Assembly (NCBI GenBank): GCA_002633005.1
Contig: NMRA01000842.1
Coordinates: 57,072-113,868 of the forward strand
DNA length: 56,797 nucleotides
Direction of reading: 5' to 3'
From: Phoronis australis
Taxonomy: Eukaryota; Phoronida; Phoronidae
The notes below the pieces were generated by a model. That model had not been told where the DNA came from. It saw nothing but the letters and a program-made list of their open reading frames with translations, and searched no databases. A program made the translations under genes and the position numbers. Positions 33,906-44,305 of the stretch are shown in pieces (position 1 is the stretch's first letter; the number at the start of each line of letters is the position of its first letter).

Positions 33906-34611
33906 GTAAGTGTTTAAATGTCTTACACTCCAATCGAACAGCTGTTATAATATGCTGCATAAACCGGTTGGTGATGTGGCTGTAGACAGTGTAGGCCTAC
34001 TTATGACATATGTACCGTTCCTGTGCTGTGGCCACAAGACTGAGTGTGGTGATAAAAGCATGGGATTCGCTAAAAATTTAACTGCTTATCAAAATCAGGT
34101 TTAACTTGTACTTGATCAAGGTGGTTAGTAGGTGGGTGTTGGTAGACTGAAATTTAACCTTTGAGCACTGTTGAAGTTTGGCCATTGATTAGAGCTGGAA
34201 CAAATGGACAATTTGAGATTTCATCTACGGTGCTGCTGACATTTTTCAAGTGCACTGTTAACAATATGAAGAAAAACAATGCTTGTCATGTATTGTAACT
34301 GAAAATGCAAATCCACTGAAACATGGTTTTTGGTGTGAGTACGTCAATGCAACTAGAGAAAAAGGAAAAATTGAAAACAAGCCTAAAATCTCACCACCAT
34401 AGTTGAATAGGTGGGTCAATGATTTAAAATTGATTTGAGAACCAATTACTGCCACTGACTCATGGGCATTATTGAGTGGGAGTATCTGGTTCTCAAATCA
34501 GAGACCCATCTATCCGACTATTACCCTCACCAACTAAATGCAAATTAAGAATCAGGTTGCGTGTCTCCCAATTATACGAGTTGACATCTACCTCACATAT
34601 ATTTAATCGCA
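33906..34611 (+). other. Bcl-2-like gene, start of the downstream intron
   Basis: Begins with a consensus donor GTAAGT. No coding sequence. The intron end is unknown. Confidence 0.55.
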
Positions 34612-35119
34612 TTCCCATTAAAGGCAAAACTTCACTTTTACCGAAGTTTCGGTAGTTAATCTGCAATTTGAAACTTCACTTAGAGTAGTAGAATTTAGAA
34701 GCGGAGCTTCAGTACTCACTGAAACTTTGGTGTAGTGGGGACAGTCAAAGCAAAGCTTCGTCGAAGTTTTCGGTGGACGTCGCGGCAACGATCTACGATA
34801 ACGTGAGACTCGCAAAACGTGTTCTTTGTTATCGTAACATAGCTGGTGTGCATTCAATAGACTAACATAAATAAATAAAAGAAATTATGTATATCTGATG
34901 AAGAATGACACCGATCGTTTTCATAAACACTCATAAATGGCAAGAGAGGAATTTTCAGTTAGCCTCGAGCTCTCTACTGGTACTCAACATTCGTTTGAGA
35001 GTACGAATGAACTGAATCTTCTTGTGTCTTAGCGATAACTTCGATATCGCCTACTACTCGAAAAGGTTTAAGCGAACTTTCGGCAAAGCTTTGGTAAACT
35101 AAAGTTTCCCTAATGGGAA
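34612..35119. mobile_element. Putative MITE with short terminal inverted repeats
   Basis: TTCCCATTAAAGGCAAAAC at 34612 and TAATGGGAA ending at 35119 are inverted (TTCCCATTA at both ends). Similarity goes further in, with ACCGAAGTTTCGG against CTTTCGGCAAAGC. A related segment is at 50690-50840 (AACTTTGGTGTGGTG, AACTTCGGTGAAGTT). No ORF; non-autonomous. Confidence 0.5.
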
Positions 35120-38100
35120 AGCGACCTTTGAGAAATGACAGAATGGCTGCAGATAAAATCGCCCGAATTGTCTTGAAGTGTGAGTGGTAAAGGGGTGGTT
35201 GTTGTTTACTCTCAGTTGTGAAATTAGGTAGAACTGAATGTAAAGAACTGTAGTCTAGGATTTAAATATTACAACTCAGTTAAATGGTATTGAAAAGTAA
35301 TTTTGAGCACTGAAGGAATAACAAACATTCCGTTCATTGCAAACCCAGAAGTCACTTCTTAGCTGATTAAAAAACGATGTGAGACCAGTGGTCTAAACAA
35401 AAAAGTCACAACAACTTTCAGTTTCTCTTTCATAGTGCAAAACATCGTTGGACCTTGATCCATATAGATAGCAAGTCTTGTGAGAGAGAAATAATCTTTA
35501 TTTTTATGTCACATAAAAACTATACATTTTTATTTGTCTAGGTGGTCAGCAAAGTCACATGCCACTAGTTGCTGACCACTGTGTACCAATAAAGTGATTA
35601 GATATTAACAATTAAGAATAACTACATAACTAACAACAGAAAAAAGTACACGTACAGTGAAATAAAATACAATGCAAGATTATTTAAAAACATAAATTAA
35701 ATATATTTTACAAAATTTGTACACAGAGACTATGGATACAAGGGAATCTCACTGTTATAAAAGCCTATGTGTGAGATGTGTGAGACAGGTGATCACGGTT
35801 ACTACAGTTAGAATGTGCATGATAATGTAAAATGGGATTGAGCTATAAAAACATTTCAAATAGAATGTGCATGATAATGTAAAATGGGATTGAGCTATAA
35901 AAACATTTCAAAAGTGTATTTATTCTGATCAAAACGTGTTTGAATTAAAGAAGTCCACTAATATTGGAAATCAGTCACGTGCATCATTGTTACAACTGTG
36001 TCCCGTTTGTGTATTTCAATTGATCTGTCTGTATTGTCTCTACTTGAGGCTCAAGTGTTTGGCTGGTCCTTTGTTCCAAACATCTGTTGTTTTGCATGAC
36101 TGGTTTTTAGAGTCATTCTTATGATGAGGGATGTTGCTTAACTGGCCCTGCCATGAATAAACTGGAATGGCCTCAAATTAACTGTGGAATTATTTAATGT
36201 CGGATATACCGGATACATATCGAACTATTTTTTGCAAAAACTTTTCTCTGTTTTGTAATAATTTGGTCAGTAAAAAGTTGGCCTAAAATCATTTGGCATA
36301 TTAAAATGTGATTTTTGCATGGTTCAGTGATATTGAGGAATGTTTACAAGTGCATACTAGTATGTTGTGTCTCTCTATTACAGCATGCTATCAGTTTACT
36401 TCTGCAGTATAAATTGTTCTACAAGTGTTTGAGCACCTCCATGTCTTGCTTGTTCTTTGATCACCTCTATGTCTTGCTTGTTCTTTTACTGTTTGAGCTG
36501 AAAAATAAATGTTCTAGTCACATGTTGATCTGAAAAGTTTGAAAAACCTGACCTGCAGTTGTATCAAGTTCTGACATTTTTCTCACATGATATCAATTTC
36601 CCCTGGGCCTTTGACCTGCAAGAAAATAGTTTCACATGATGAGTCAGTAAGTGTTTACCTGATCATTCAAGGCTGGGTTACTTATCACTGTGCTGGGGGG
36701 ACCAGATGCATTGTTTGGATTACTTTTTTGACCATGTGTATTCCTTCCTTATTGATTGTAATATGTTGCTATAGTACTACATTTTGATGTGATTGGGGTT
36801 AGGATTCTGTCAGGGGCGGATCCAAGATTTTGAGTTGGGTGGGGGCAGGGCAGAGTATTAGTGAGGATTGTGGGGGCAGGGCAGAGTATTAGTGAGGATT
36901 TTGCTCGTCAGACATTCGCACCCCCGAACTGCCAAATGGAATCAGAGAATTTTTTTGGGGGGGCATGGCCCCTTTGGCCCCCCTCTAAATCCGCCACAGC
37001 CTGTCTAAGAATTTTCAAGTTAGAATATTTAACACCTGTATATTATTGTGATGGAACCATTGTCCTATATTGTGCTGGTTAAGTTGATGAATTGATTATT
37101 TATGTTTACTTTAAGTACAGTAGTTTCAGACCACTTGGAAAGTCTGCTGAGAATGATTTGCTAACTATAAGTTCTAAGAATTATTGGAGCATGCTTGTGA
37201 CTAAAGCAAGTTAAGAGCATAATCTGTGAAAAAACGGAAACAACCAAACCATACAAATCAGCCTTTCTTGATATAAAAGCCTTTTTAAGTTTTATTCTTG
37301 TGATAAAAGTTAATCCGGCCCTATTAGCAACATGATTTGTTAGGTGGCTTGTAGAGTTGATACAATGGGCACGACTTCATTCGGTCATGTGACCTGCACT
37401 ATTTTTGTGTTCACAACAGCACTTACGATGGCAACTGTAAGCGGTTACAATGTGCGTTCGCATTTTGCAGTTCATTATTTGAAATATTTTGTTCAAGTTA
37501 TAATGTAAAACCAATTGAACATAGCACCTCAAGTCACTGTTGGAGCCATTTAGTGAGGAAGCAAAATTTCCTTCTATAACTAGTCATTCACTGCTGATGG
37601 GCGATATACCAGGAGGTATAGCTCATTGGGGAGAGCTATGACCTGAACTTGTTGCCTCAAGTGAAAGATAGCCAACTGATTCTGTAATGAGGGCAGCTTT
37701 TCCTAATCACCTCAGTGTTAAATAATTGTTTTGATAACCCTGTGTCTCTGATGCAGTTGGTCACACAGGATTTCCTCCTCTGTTATCCATTCATTCCTTC
37801 ATTAAAGCAGTGAACAGTTTGCAGTTGGAAAATTATTTTCAGGGATTTTCTAGTCTCATGATATCGCTCAATTAGTGGCTGATGTCACTGGACCTGCCTG
37901 GTCATATGCTAATGACAGTCCAGGATCACAGGACACTGGTTAGAACTCATGAATGATTGAGTGCACTTGGTGACCTCATGTGATACACATGTCCAAAGCC
38001 ATGTGTGGTTGATGCTCTATGTATGAAGTAATTGCCATGTACAGGGGTGGTCCCACACTTAGGACTGCCAGGTGGCCAAATTGGCTTTTAAGATAGAGTG

Positions 38101-38980
38101 TGTGGTTAGCCCCATAAAACCTCCTGGTATACATTCCTCTGAGTCTGCATCAAAAACCTCAGAGATCAAGGGACTCCTGACCTGCAAATGTTTTGCTTTT
38201 CAAAAATTCCCAGTATTCTCATTGTGATTCTGGTGCACATTGTCTTTGTCTACTGTATCATTAACATCGCAAGCTTCTAAAACACCATTGTGCTATTTAA
38301 ATATTTTTCTTGTGCAGTCCTATTAGTAAACACATGATGCTGTATGGGGAGNGGAGGGTTGACTGCTGAGCTGAGAGATGGGTTGGGGGCTGAACTGAGG
38401 GATAGGTTGGTCATAGGGTGTTGAGCTGAGGGATGGCAGGGTTGGTGCTAGAATTTGTTTGCTGCCGAGTCCCAGGCCTATCTATGTTTTCTCTCATTCT
38501 CGTGTCTTGCACTGCATTCTTTAAATCAATACCCTGGCAATGTTTATCTGAGTTCGACGTCAAAAAGATAAAACATCCTACGGTAAAACTGCACGACCCA
38601 AATTCTTCCAGGAACTGTATATCATATGATTCAACGATTTCATTCACATGTAATAAAGTACAGTGCACAACATACGGTTTCGTCCACCATTTTGAATATG
38701 TAATTTGGTAGAGTAAACAAACCAATTCATGATTACTCCTTCCGAAACCGCAAACTTCGTGCACTGCGACTTAAGCAAGGAGTTGTGAACAGCATGCCAT
38801 TTTTCACAGGGAGTAACGATTAATATTGGATCAGCCAACAAAACTCCTTATAAGGCAACTGGCTTGACTGTTACGAGTCTCGTGAATTATCGTCTGATCA
38901 CTATGTGTTAGCTGCTGATGTCTTGCGAGACTTGGTTGACCAATTAAATCGTCAGAATTTTCCTCTCTGTCTTCATCGCA
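35120..38980. other. Non-coding interval, probably intron or intergenic
   Basis: No convincing exon. Contains a 52-bp tandem pair (35810-35912), a 31-bp pair (36838-36900, GGGGGCAGGGCAGAGTATTA), and an imperfect GCTGAGCTGAGAGATGGG repeat at 38367-38440. One undetermined base lies at 38352. Confidence 0.45.
35810..35912. repeat. Tandem duplication, 52 bp x 2
   Basis: Two almost identical copies of a unit starting AGAATGTGCATGATAATG and ending AAACATTTCAAA. Confidence 0.92.
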
Positions 38981-39204
38981 CTACTTGAGGCTCGCTGGTT
39001 CCCTGCGTGTCTCCTTCTCCCTGACGGACATCATTTAATTTTCCTCGGGGAAAACTTTTTACTCTAGCCTTTCTGATTGGCTGGTTGAATTGTCAACAGG
39101 TAGTGCTTAATACGTAAACAAACCCGCGTGACTGATGGAGGAAGTGTAAATGTGGATTATAGTTTGTGGTCTGTTGTACAGACAGATTGGGATATGTTCA
39201 AGAA

Positions 39205-40603
39205 CACGGGTGAGAAACAACATGACCGCCGGTCCTCTAAACAGGACCTCCGGGGATCAAATGGGACCGCCGCACCAGAAAATGGGACTGACGCACCCAA
39301 AAACATGACCGCCCCACCACAAAACAGGACCGCCGGGGACTGAGTAGTTAAGGCCTTTGTGTGATACTGCGGGTTATGACGTAACCGGTCAGATAGCTGT
39401 GTAAAGACTATCGCCAAAATAAAGCTTGACAGCCTTGCGTTATTGAGCTCCGTTACATCCCCGACATTGCCCACAGCCCGGGTAGTTCTGCTCGTCACCT
39501 CGTCGTGGAACTTACATCAACATGTAGTAGAGCGCGCGACCGATGCAGGCGCATGCAAAATCTAGGCGTCAACCAACACTCACCTTGCAGTTTGCAACCG
39601 CTTGAGTGAAAAACAATCTAATGAACTGTTGTAATAATAAGTGACATGTGCACGCGCCATTTCCTCAGAAAAATTTTGAGACATCTTTCGAAAGATGATG
39701 ACAACTTGGCGGCAACAAGGTTTGTTATGAAATTCGGTTTGCTGGTATTAAAGTACTGAAAACTTATAACGAAATGAAACCAGTTTCGATAATTTGTTGT
39801 GCCAGGTACGCAACCTTGTAGAAGGACAGTTGACTGAAGAATCGGGGGAAAAGGAACCGGCCAATGTAAGCCGACTTAAGAGAACGCAGAATAACGACAG
39901 AACGACAATTTCTCTCGAGCGCCGATGAAATAATTTAGTTTACTCAAGGAAGAGTGTCGTTAAAAAAAATTCGCCGGGTAAAGATTTTACATGTTCAGTT
40001 TTTTACCCACATCGGCGCAAAGCTGTACATTTAATGTACAGCTTTGCCGCACAAAGGCAGCTAGTATGATGATGCTTCACCCGAGAACCAGAACGTCCGT
40101 TTTTTTACTTGACTAACTTTAAACGTCAAATTGGAGAAAATGATTTTCATTTTGTTCTAAAACTTATGCAGTGGATAAAATTATAATTATTTAGCTCAAA
40201 AGCGTACAACGAGGTTGTTTTGTGTTAGATTTATTAAATGTTGACCTTTCAACTGTTTATAAGTCACATACCGCAGCCGGGAGCCTGGTGATGAGTAAAA
40301 CTCAAAAGCGCCGCGTATTACAAAGCGAAGTGTCCTTTGTTGCTCACAAAAGATTTCGGTGGATTAATCGGCACAAGACCTGCATATGCATACGTATATA
40401 GCCCCATTGTATGATCTGTGTAGGCCTAACGGTAATAAATCTTAGCCTGTTAGTTGTTGCGGTTTTAGTCCCCGGCGGTCCTGTTTTGTGGTGGGGCGGT
40501 CATGTTTTTGGGTGCGTCAGTCCCATTTTCTGGTGCGGCGGTCCCATTTGATCCCCGGAGGTCCTGTTTAGAGGACCGGCGGTCATGTTGTTTCTCACCC
40601 GTG
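39205..40603. mobile_element. Foldback element FB1 with 137-bp perfect inverted arms
   Basis: Left arm 39205-39341 and right arm 40467-40603 are perfect inverted copies starting CACGGGTGAGAAACAAC. The flanking direct repeat is AAGAA (39200-39204 and 40604-40608). Each arm is made of about six degenerate units of 20-21 bp that begin GACC or GACT (for example GACCGCCCCACCACAAAACA). The 1.1-kb centre is AT-rich, has no ORF of note and contains the hairpin at 40010-40065. The relative at 26181 shows the site before insertion (TTCAAGAAATGTG). Perfect arm identity suggests recent activity or gene conversion. Confidence 0.9.
40010..40066. repeat. Internal hairpin of FB1
   Basis: GCAAAGCTGTACATT, a short loop, then AATGTACAGCTTTGC, flanked by CCACATCGGC and CGCACAAAGGCAGCTAG. 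Same design as 26549-26603 in inverse orientation, with compensating differences in the arms. Confidence 0.7.
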
Positions 40604-40900
40604 AAGAAATGTGCATCGGAAAGATGTGGTTGTGCGTTTTCGGGGTGCGTTTTCCTACTTTTTATGTTGCCACAGTGTCGTTTTGGGCTATCGATGTTAA
40701 GCTCATGAACTCCAAGCCAGGTCGCAGATAACTGTACTTGATCTCTGCTAATGTTGTTGACACTGTAGAGGGAAAACTCTGTTGGCAAATTGTTGACAAG
40801 GCTAAATATCGTCCACAGTCCGCCATTTTCTTTCTTAGTTGTAAAGGTAAAGAATGACTGCCGAGGTTACATCAACCAGTGATAGAGTGCGTTCTGCTGA

Positions 40901-41047
40901 ATGATACTGCATGTCCCCTTACTCCTAGCGGTACTCCAGCGAGTACTAGAGGAAGCCAGAACAAAGAACATTTTTGTGAACTGCAGTTTTGCAGCTGATG
41001 AAGTTGCGAATCTCTCTGAATACAAAAATAAACAATTTGTGACTTAG
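40901..41047 (+). CDS. Doubtful small ORF, 48 residues
   Basis: Opens with a hydrophobic MILHVPLLLAVL, reminiscent of a signal peptide, then KNIFVNCSFAADEVANLSEY and a stop. It begins inside the end of the 39 kb transposon and runs across its right boundary at 40943, so it would be a chimera created by the insertion. The part outside the element could belong to a real exon. No family recognised. Confidence 0.18.
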   Translation: MILHVPLLLAVLQRVLEEARTKNIFVNCSFAADEVANLSEYKNKQFVT

Positions 41048-42973
41048 GTGAGGTTTGTTTTGTCAAGAAATTAGTGGCTTCCCAGGGATGCACAAGTTCA
41101 CTGAAAATTACGCCATTTTCAATTTCACTGCGATTTCAGTGATAGGGAGGCGTTATTGCCATACCTGGTATGGGTTGAGCACAAAGTGCTGAGCTGAGAG
41201 ATTATGGTGCACATTTGGTTCCATTAAAACTGCATTGATTACCTTGTGCCATCGTTGAGTGCAGAATTACAGTCATTTAAATACAAATGAGTGACTACAT
41301 TTCATTTGGATCGATATTGATCCGCTGGTTTCCTTTTTGATATTTTTTCACGTAAAAATTCCATAGGCCATTCCCTGTCAGTACTACTATGTACTCCTAC
41401 GCATGTTGTGTCAGTAAATCGCGACTTTGTGCTAAGAAATCAATATGAGAGAACTTTATCAGACCATAGTGAGCTCTGCATAGATGGTCCCTCTGCTCCA
41501 GTGGGTGCTGTCAGTGCAATATGGCACATGAGAGAGCCACTATGGAATTCAGTTAGACAGTGGCCATCTTTTATCTTCACCACATGGATATAAACTTTGA
41601 CATGCCCCCAAGTTATAATTCCCATTATTTCATTCCTTGGTTTCTATTTTAGCCAAAAGCAGAGTCCAAACTGTAAGTCTTAAATAGGAATTGATGTAGT
41701 TATTTTCTTCAGGGACTGAGTCAAGTTAAAAAATTCCACCTCTGCATTAGAAGAATTACTGTAAGAAGTGGAAAACGGCGCTCATATTCTCTCACCTTGA
41801 GCTCTCATTTTGGGAACCTAGTGGATGGACTCTGTACTATAATTATAGGTCTTAATTTTCGTGTCACCCAATGTTTCTTTAGCAGTTTGAGGAAACCACT
41901 TTAATTCATGCCGGTAATTAATCATTCTATTAGTTAATTAAAATGTTTTTTGGCATTGATTTTAAACTAGTTGATAGGTATGAGCAGATCTGTGTCAGAA
42001 CGTATGTAGATGATTACAGAAGCAAAAAGTCATGTGGAGTTCGAATGTTCAGCAAAATTATGTCAAACAACTACCAAACTACCATACTGCTTGCAGTTAC
42101 TGCCCAGAGCACTTGGATTGGGGAATCTCTCAAAATTGTGGTGATCAAAACAACATTTTGAGAAGTCGTAGGTGTTGGCTTTTCGGAATGACCAATAGTG
42201 TTAATAGCCAGGTAGCTGTATAGAAATGGGACTTCACATACAGGTAGTCACATAAAGCATTAATGGGTGGATTCACTGGATTGTAGACAATGTACTAAGT
42301 GACAAAGTGATGGTGCAGAGTAATGCGAACAAGCTTACACAACCCATTTTCACCTTTTTCTATGCAAATGTTACACGTATGTAATGAGGTTGCCTCTCAC
42401 TTCCTTGCGCGAATGCTTTCATTTTTTCACACGAATCTGATAAGTTAGATCGTATAAGTCGTTGATTAGCATAATTTATTAGAATGCAGATATGCAAGAA
42501 GAGTATTGTATACTTGAGTAAAAAACTGCAGAGTGTCCTGACCAAATAAAGAACTGCAGAGTGTCCTGACCAAATAAAGAACTGCAGAGTATCTTGACCA
42601 AATAAGGTTAAGGCTGTGATTGATACTAAAGAATATTGAGTTACATACTTTTCAGGAGGTATCTCAGGTGAGGTATTCACGAAGGCACAGACACAAGTCT
42701 TGGTCGTGTAAAGTAGGCATGGTCGATGAGAGGAGCATGGGTGCTTAAGTTTGTGAACATTTGGAACATTCGCGGGTGCTCGGTAATAGTTGGGTATGGG
42801 CCTTGTGCTAAGTAATAGTTGAGTATGGGCCTTAAGCAGGACAAGTGTGGTATTATTGATTTCTGCGTTGTTTTTCACCGTCTCGCCTGATGCATGTGTC
42901 ACAGGTGGGATTATACCCGGGAATCAGGGAACATCGGTTGGTAGACTGTTGGTTTGACTTGTTTTCCTCTCAG
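41048..42973. other. Non-coding interval, no gene seen
   Basis: Contains a 28-bp minisatellite (42524-42607). A 180-residue - strand ORF at 42360-42902 spans that array and has no recognisable domain. Confidence 0.4.
42524..42607. repeat. Minisatellite, 28-bp unit, 3 copies
   Basis: AACTGCAGAGTGTCCTGACC followed by AAATAAAG, repeated three times; the last copy has a few changes. Confidence 0.92.
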
Positions 42974-43089
42974 CTGCTGGTTCAAAGAATCACACCCTGG
43001 TGAAGAACCACACCAAGCATCACTTTATCTGGTTTGAAGATGTGTGCAAGTTTAAGCATGTGGAATACAAGGAATTTCTAATATCCTAA
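42974..43089 (+). CDS. Candidate terminal exon, unknown protein
   Basis: A strong acceptor (TTGTTTTCCTCTCAG) is followed by 37 open codons reading AGSKNHTLVKNHTKHHF and then IWFEDVCKFKHVEYK before a stop at 43087. Rich in aromatic and charged residues like real protein, but no family was recognised and no upstream exon found. It could be a last exon or chance. Confidence 0.25.
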
Positions 43090-43336
43090 GTGTCCAACCA
43101 CAATTATTCACATGTGCCCCCTATGCAGATTCCTTTGGTGAATACCTGATCTGTGGTTTGCTTGTGTTTGTTGTACATTGACCCTGTGGTCTCCTAACCT
43201 GTGGTCTACCACAATCAATGTCCAATCTCAACATATAACAAAAGGGCCTCACACATTTCCTTTCATTTCACCTGGTCAGGAGTCCATTCACCCAGTGTTA
43301 CCTGCTCTTGGTATGTTGACAACAACAGTTGAATCC

Positions 43337-44011
43337 AAGACCGCTTGTGAGAAACAACATCACCACCAGACTCAAAACACCACCGCTGGTTCTCCAAATC
43401 AGACCGACTCGCCACAAAACAGGACCCACGGGGATCAAATGGGACCTCCGCACTAGGAAATGGGACCGATGCACCTAAAAACATGACCGCCCCACCACAA
43501 AAGAGGATGCCCGGAGACTGAACATGACCGTGTGGGATTGAAACTTGACTGCAATGACAGTCAGGATAAGTTTATGACCAGTCAATTGACTGTGTAGGCC
43601 TATACCATTTATAAAATGGGGATTCTCCAATTTGATGTTTTTAGTCAAGTCAAAAAATGGGCGTTCCTGTTATTGGGTTAACAGTATCATCATAACTAGC
43701 CTTGGTGCGACAAAGCTGTATACTAAATATACGGCCGATAGTCTTCATACAGCTAGCTGACCGGTTACGTCATAACCCGCAGTATCACACAAAGCCATTC
43801 ATAACTAAGTTTTGTCCAGCAGTCACGTTCAGTCTCCGACGATCCTATTTTCTGGTGGTGCAGTCATGTTTTTAGGTGCGCCGGTCCCATTTTTTGGTGC
43901 GGCGGTCCCATTTGATTCCCGTACGTCCTGTTTTGTGGTGAGTTGGTCTGATTTGGATGACTGGTGGTCATGTTTTGGGTTTGGTGGTCATGTTGTTTCA
44001 CCCATGAAAAC
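43337..44011. mobile_element. Foldback element FB2, diverged and internally deleted
   Basis: Element 43342-44006, flanked by AAGAC and AAAAC (one mismatch). The arms (about 180 bp) carry the same unit types as FB1 (GACCGCCCCACCACAAAA, TTTTTAGGTGC) but are only roughly matched to each other. The inner sequence (CGGTTACGTCATAACCCG, CTCCAATTTGATG, CATCATAACTAGCCTTGG) matches the FB1 centre in inverse orientation with most of it deleted. Older than FB1. Confidence 0.82.
43694..43735. repeat. Internal hairpin remnant of FB2
   Basis: ACTAGCCTTGGTGCGACAAAG, then CTGTATACTAAATATACGG. The left arm is intact; the right arm is cut off by the deletion. Same motif as 26549 and 40010. Confidence 0.6.
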
Positions 44012-44040
44012 CTGCTGACAACATATTGTACATCCACAAT

Positions 44041-44305
44041 GTTAGGTTCACAAATTGGTCTCCCATGGCCTCTCCCATGGCCTTACCATTGCAGATTCAC
44101 AAATTGGGCCCCATTGCCTTACCGGTAGAGGTTCATCACAAATTGATACCCCATAGCCTTTCCATTTGAGGTTCATCACTCCATTGGCCATACCATTGGA
44201 GGTCCTTTACCCCATGACCTTACCATTGGCAGATCACAAGTTTGGCCCCATGGCTTTACCATTGTAGGTTCATCACAAATTGGTATCCCATGGCCATACC
44301 ATTGG
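44041..44305. repeat. Degenerate tandem repeat, about 40-48 bp unit
   Basis: Six or seven imperfect units of the form GGTTCATCACAAATTGG.., CCCCATGGCCTTACCATTG. It starts 35 bases after the end of FB2. Confidence 0.75.

Larger units (their letters stand above)
38982..40952. mobile_element. Non-autonomous DNA transposon (549 bp) carrying a foldback insertion
   Basis: Element proper 38991-40943. Ends are CTCGCTGG and CCAGCGAG, flanked by TACTTGAGG (38982-38990) and TACTAGAGG (40944-40952), a 9-bp target duplication with one mismatch, which is typical of Mutator-like elements. It is homologous to 25977-26520. It is interrupted at 39204 by the foldback element. Without that insertion and its duplicated AAGAA it is about 549 bp and encodes nothing. 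Confidence 0.6.

Noticed and set aside
39128-39343. Identical peptides encoded at 39 kb (+) and 40.5 kb (-)
   Set aside because: The identity comes from the inverted arms of FB1, not from a duplicated gene.
41653-41672. 20-bp micro-exon between TTTCTATTTTAG and GTAAGT
   Set aside because: Both splice signals are good, but there is no partner exon or frame to test; could be chance.
42360-42902. 180-residue ORF on the - strand
   Set aside because: Part of it is the 28-bp minisatellite, the composition shows no domain, and no splice or promoter context was seen.
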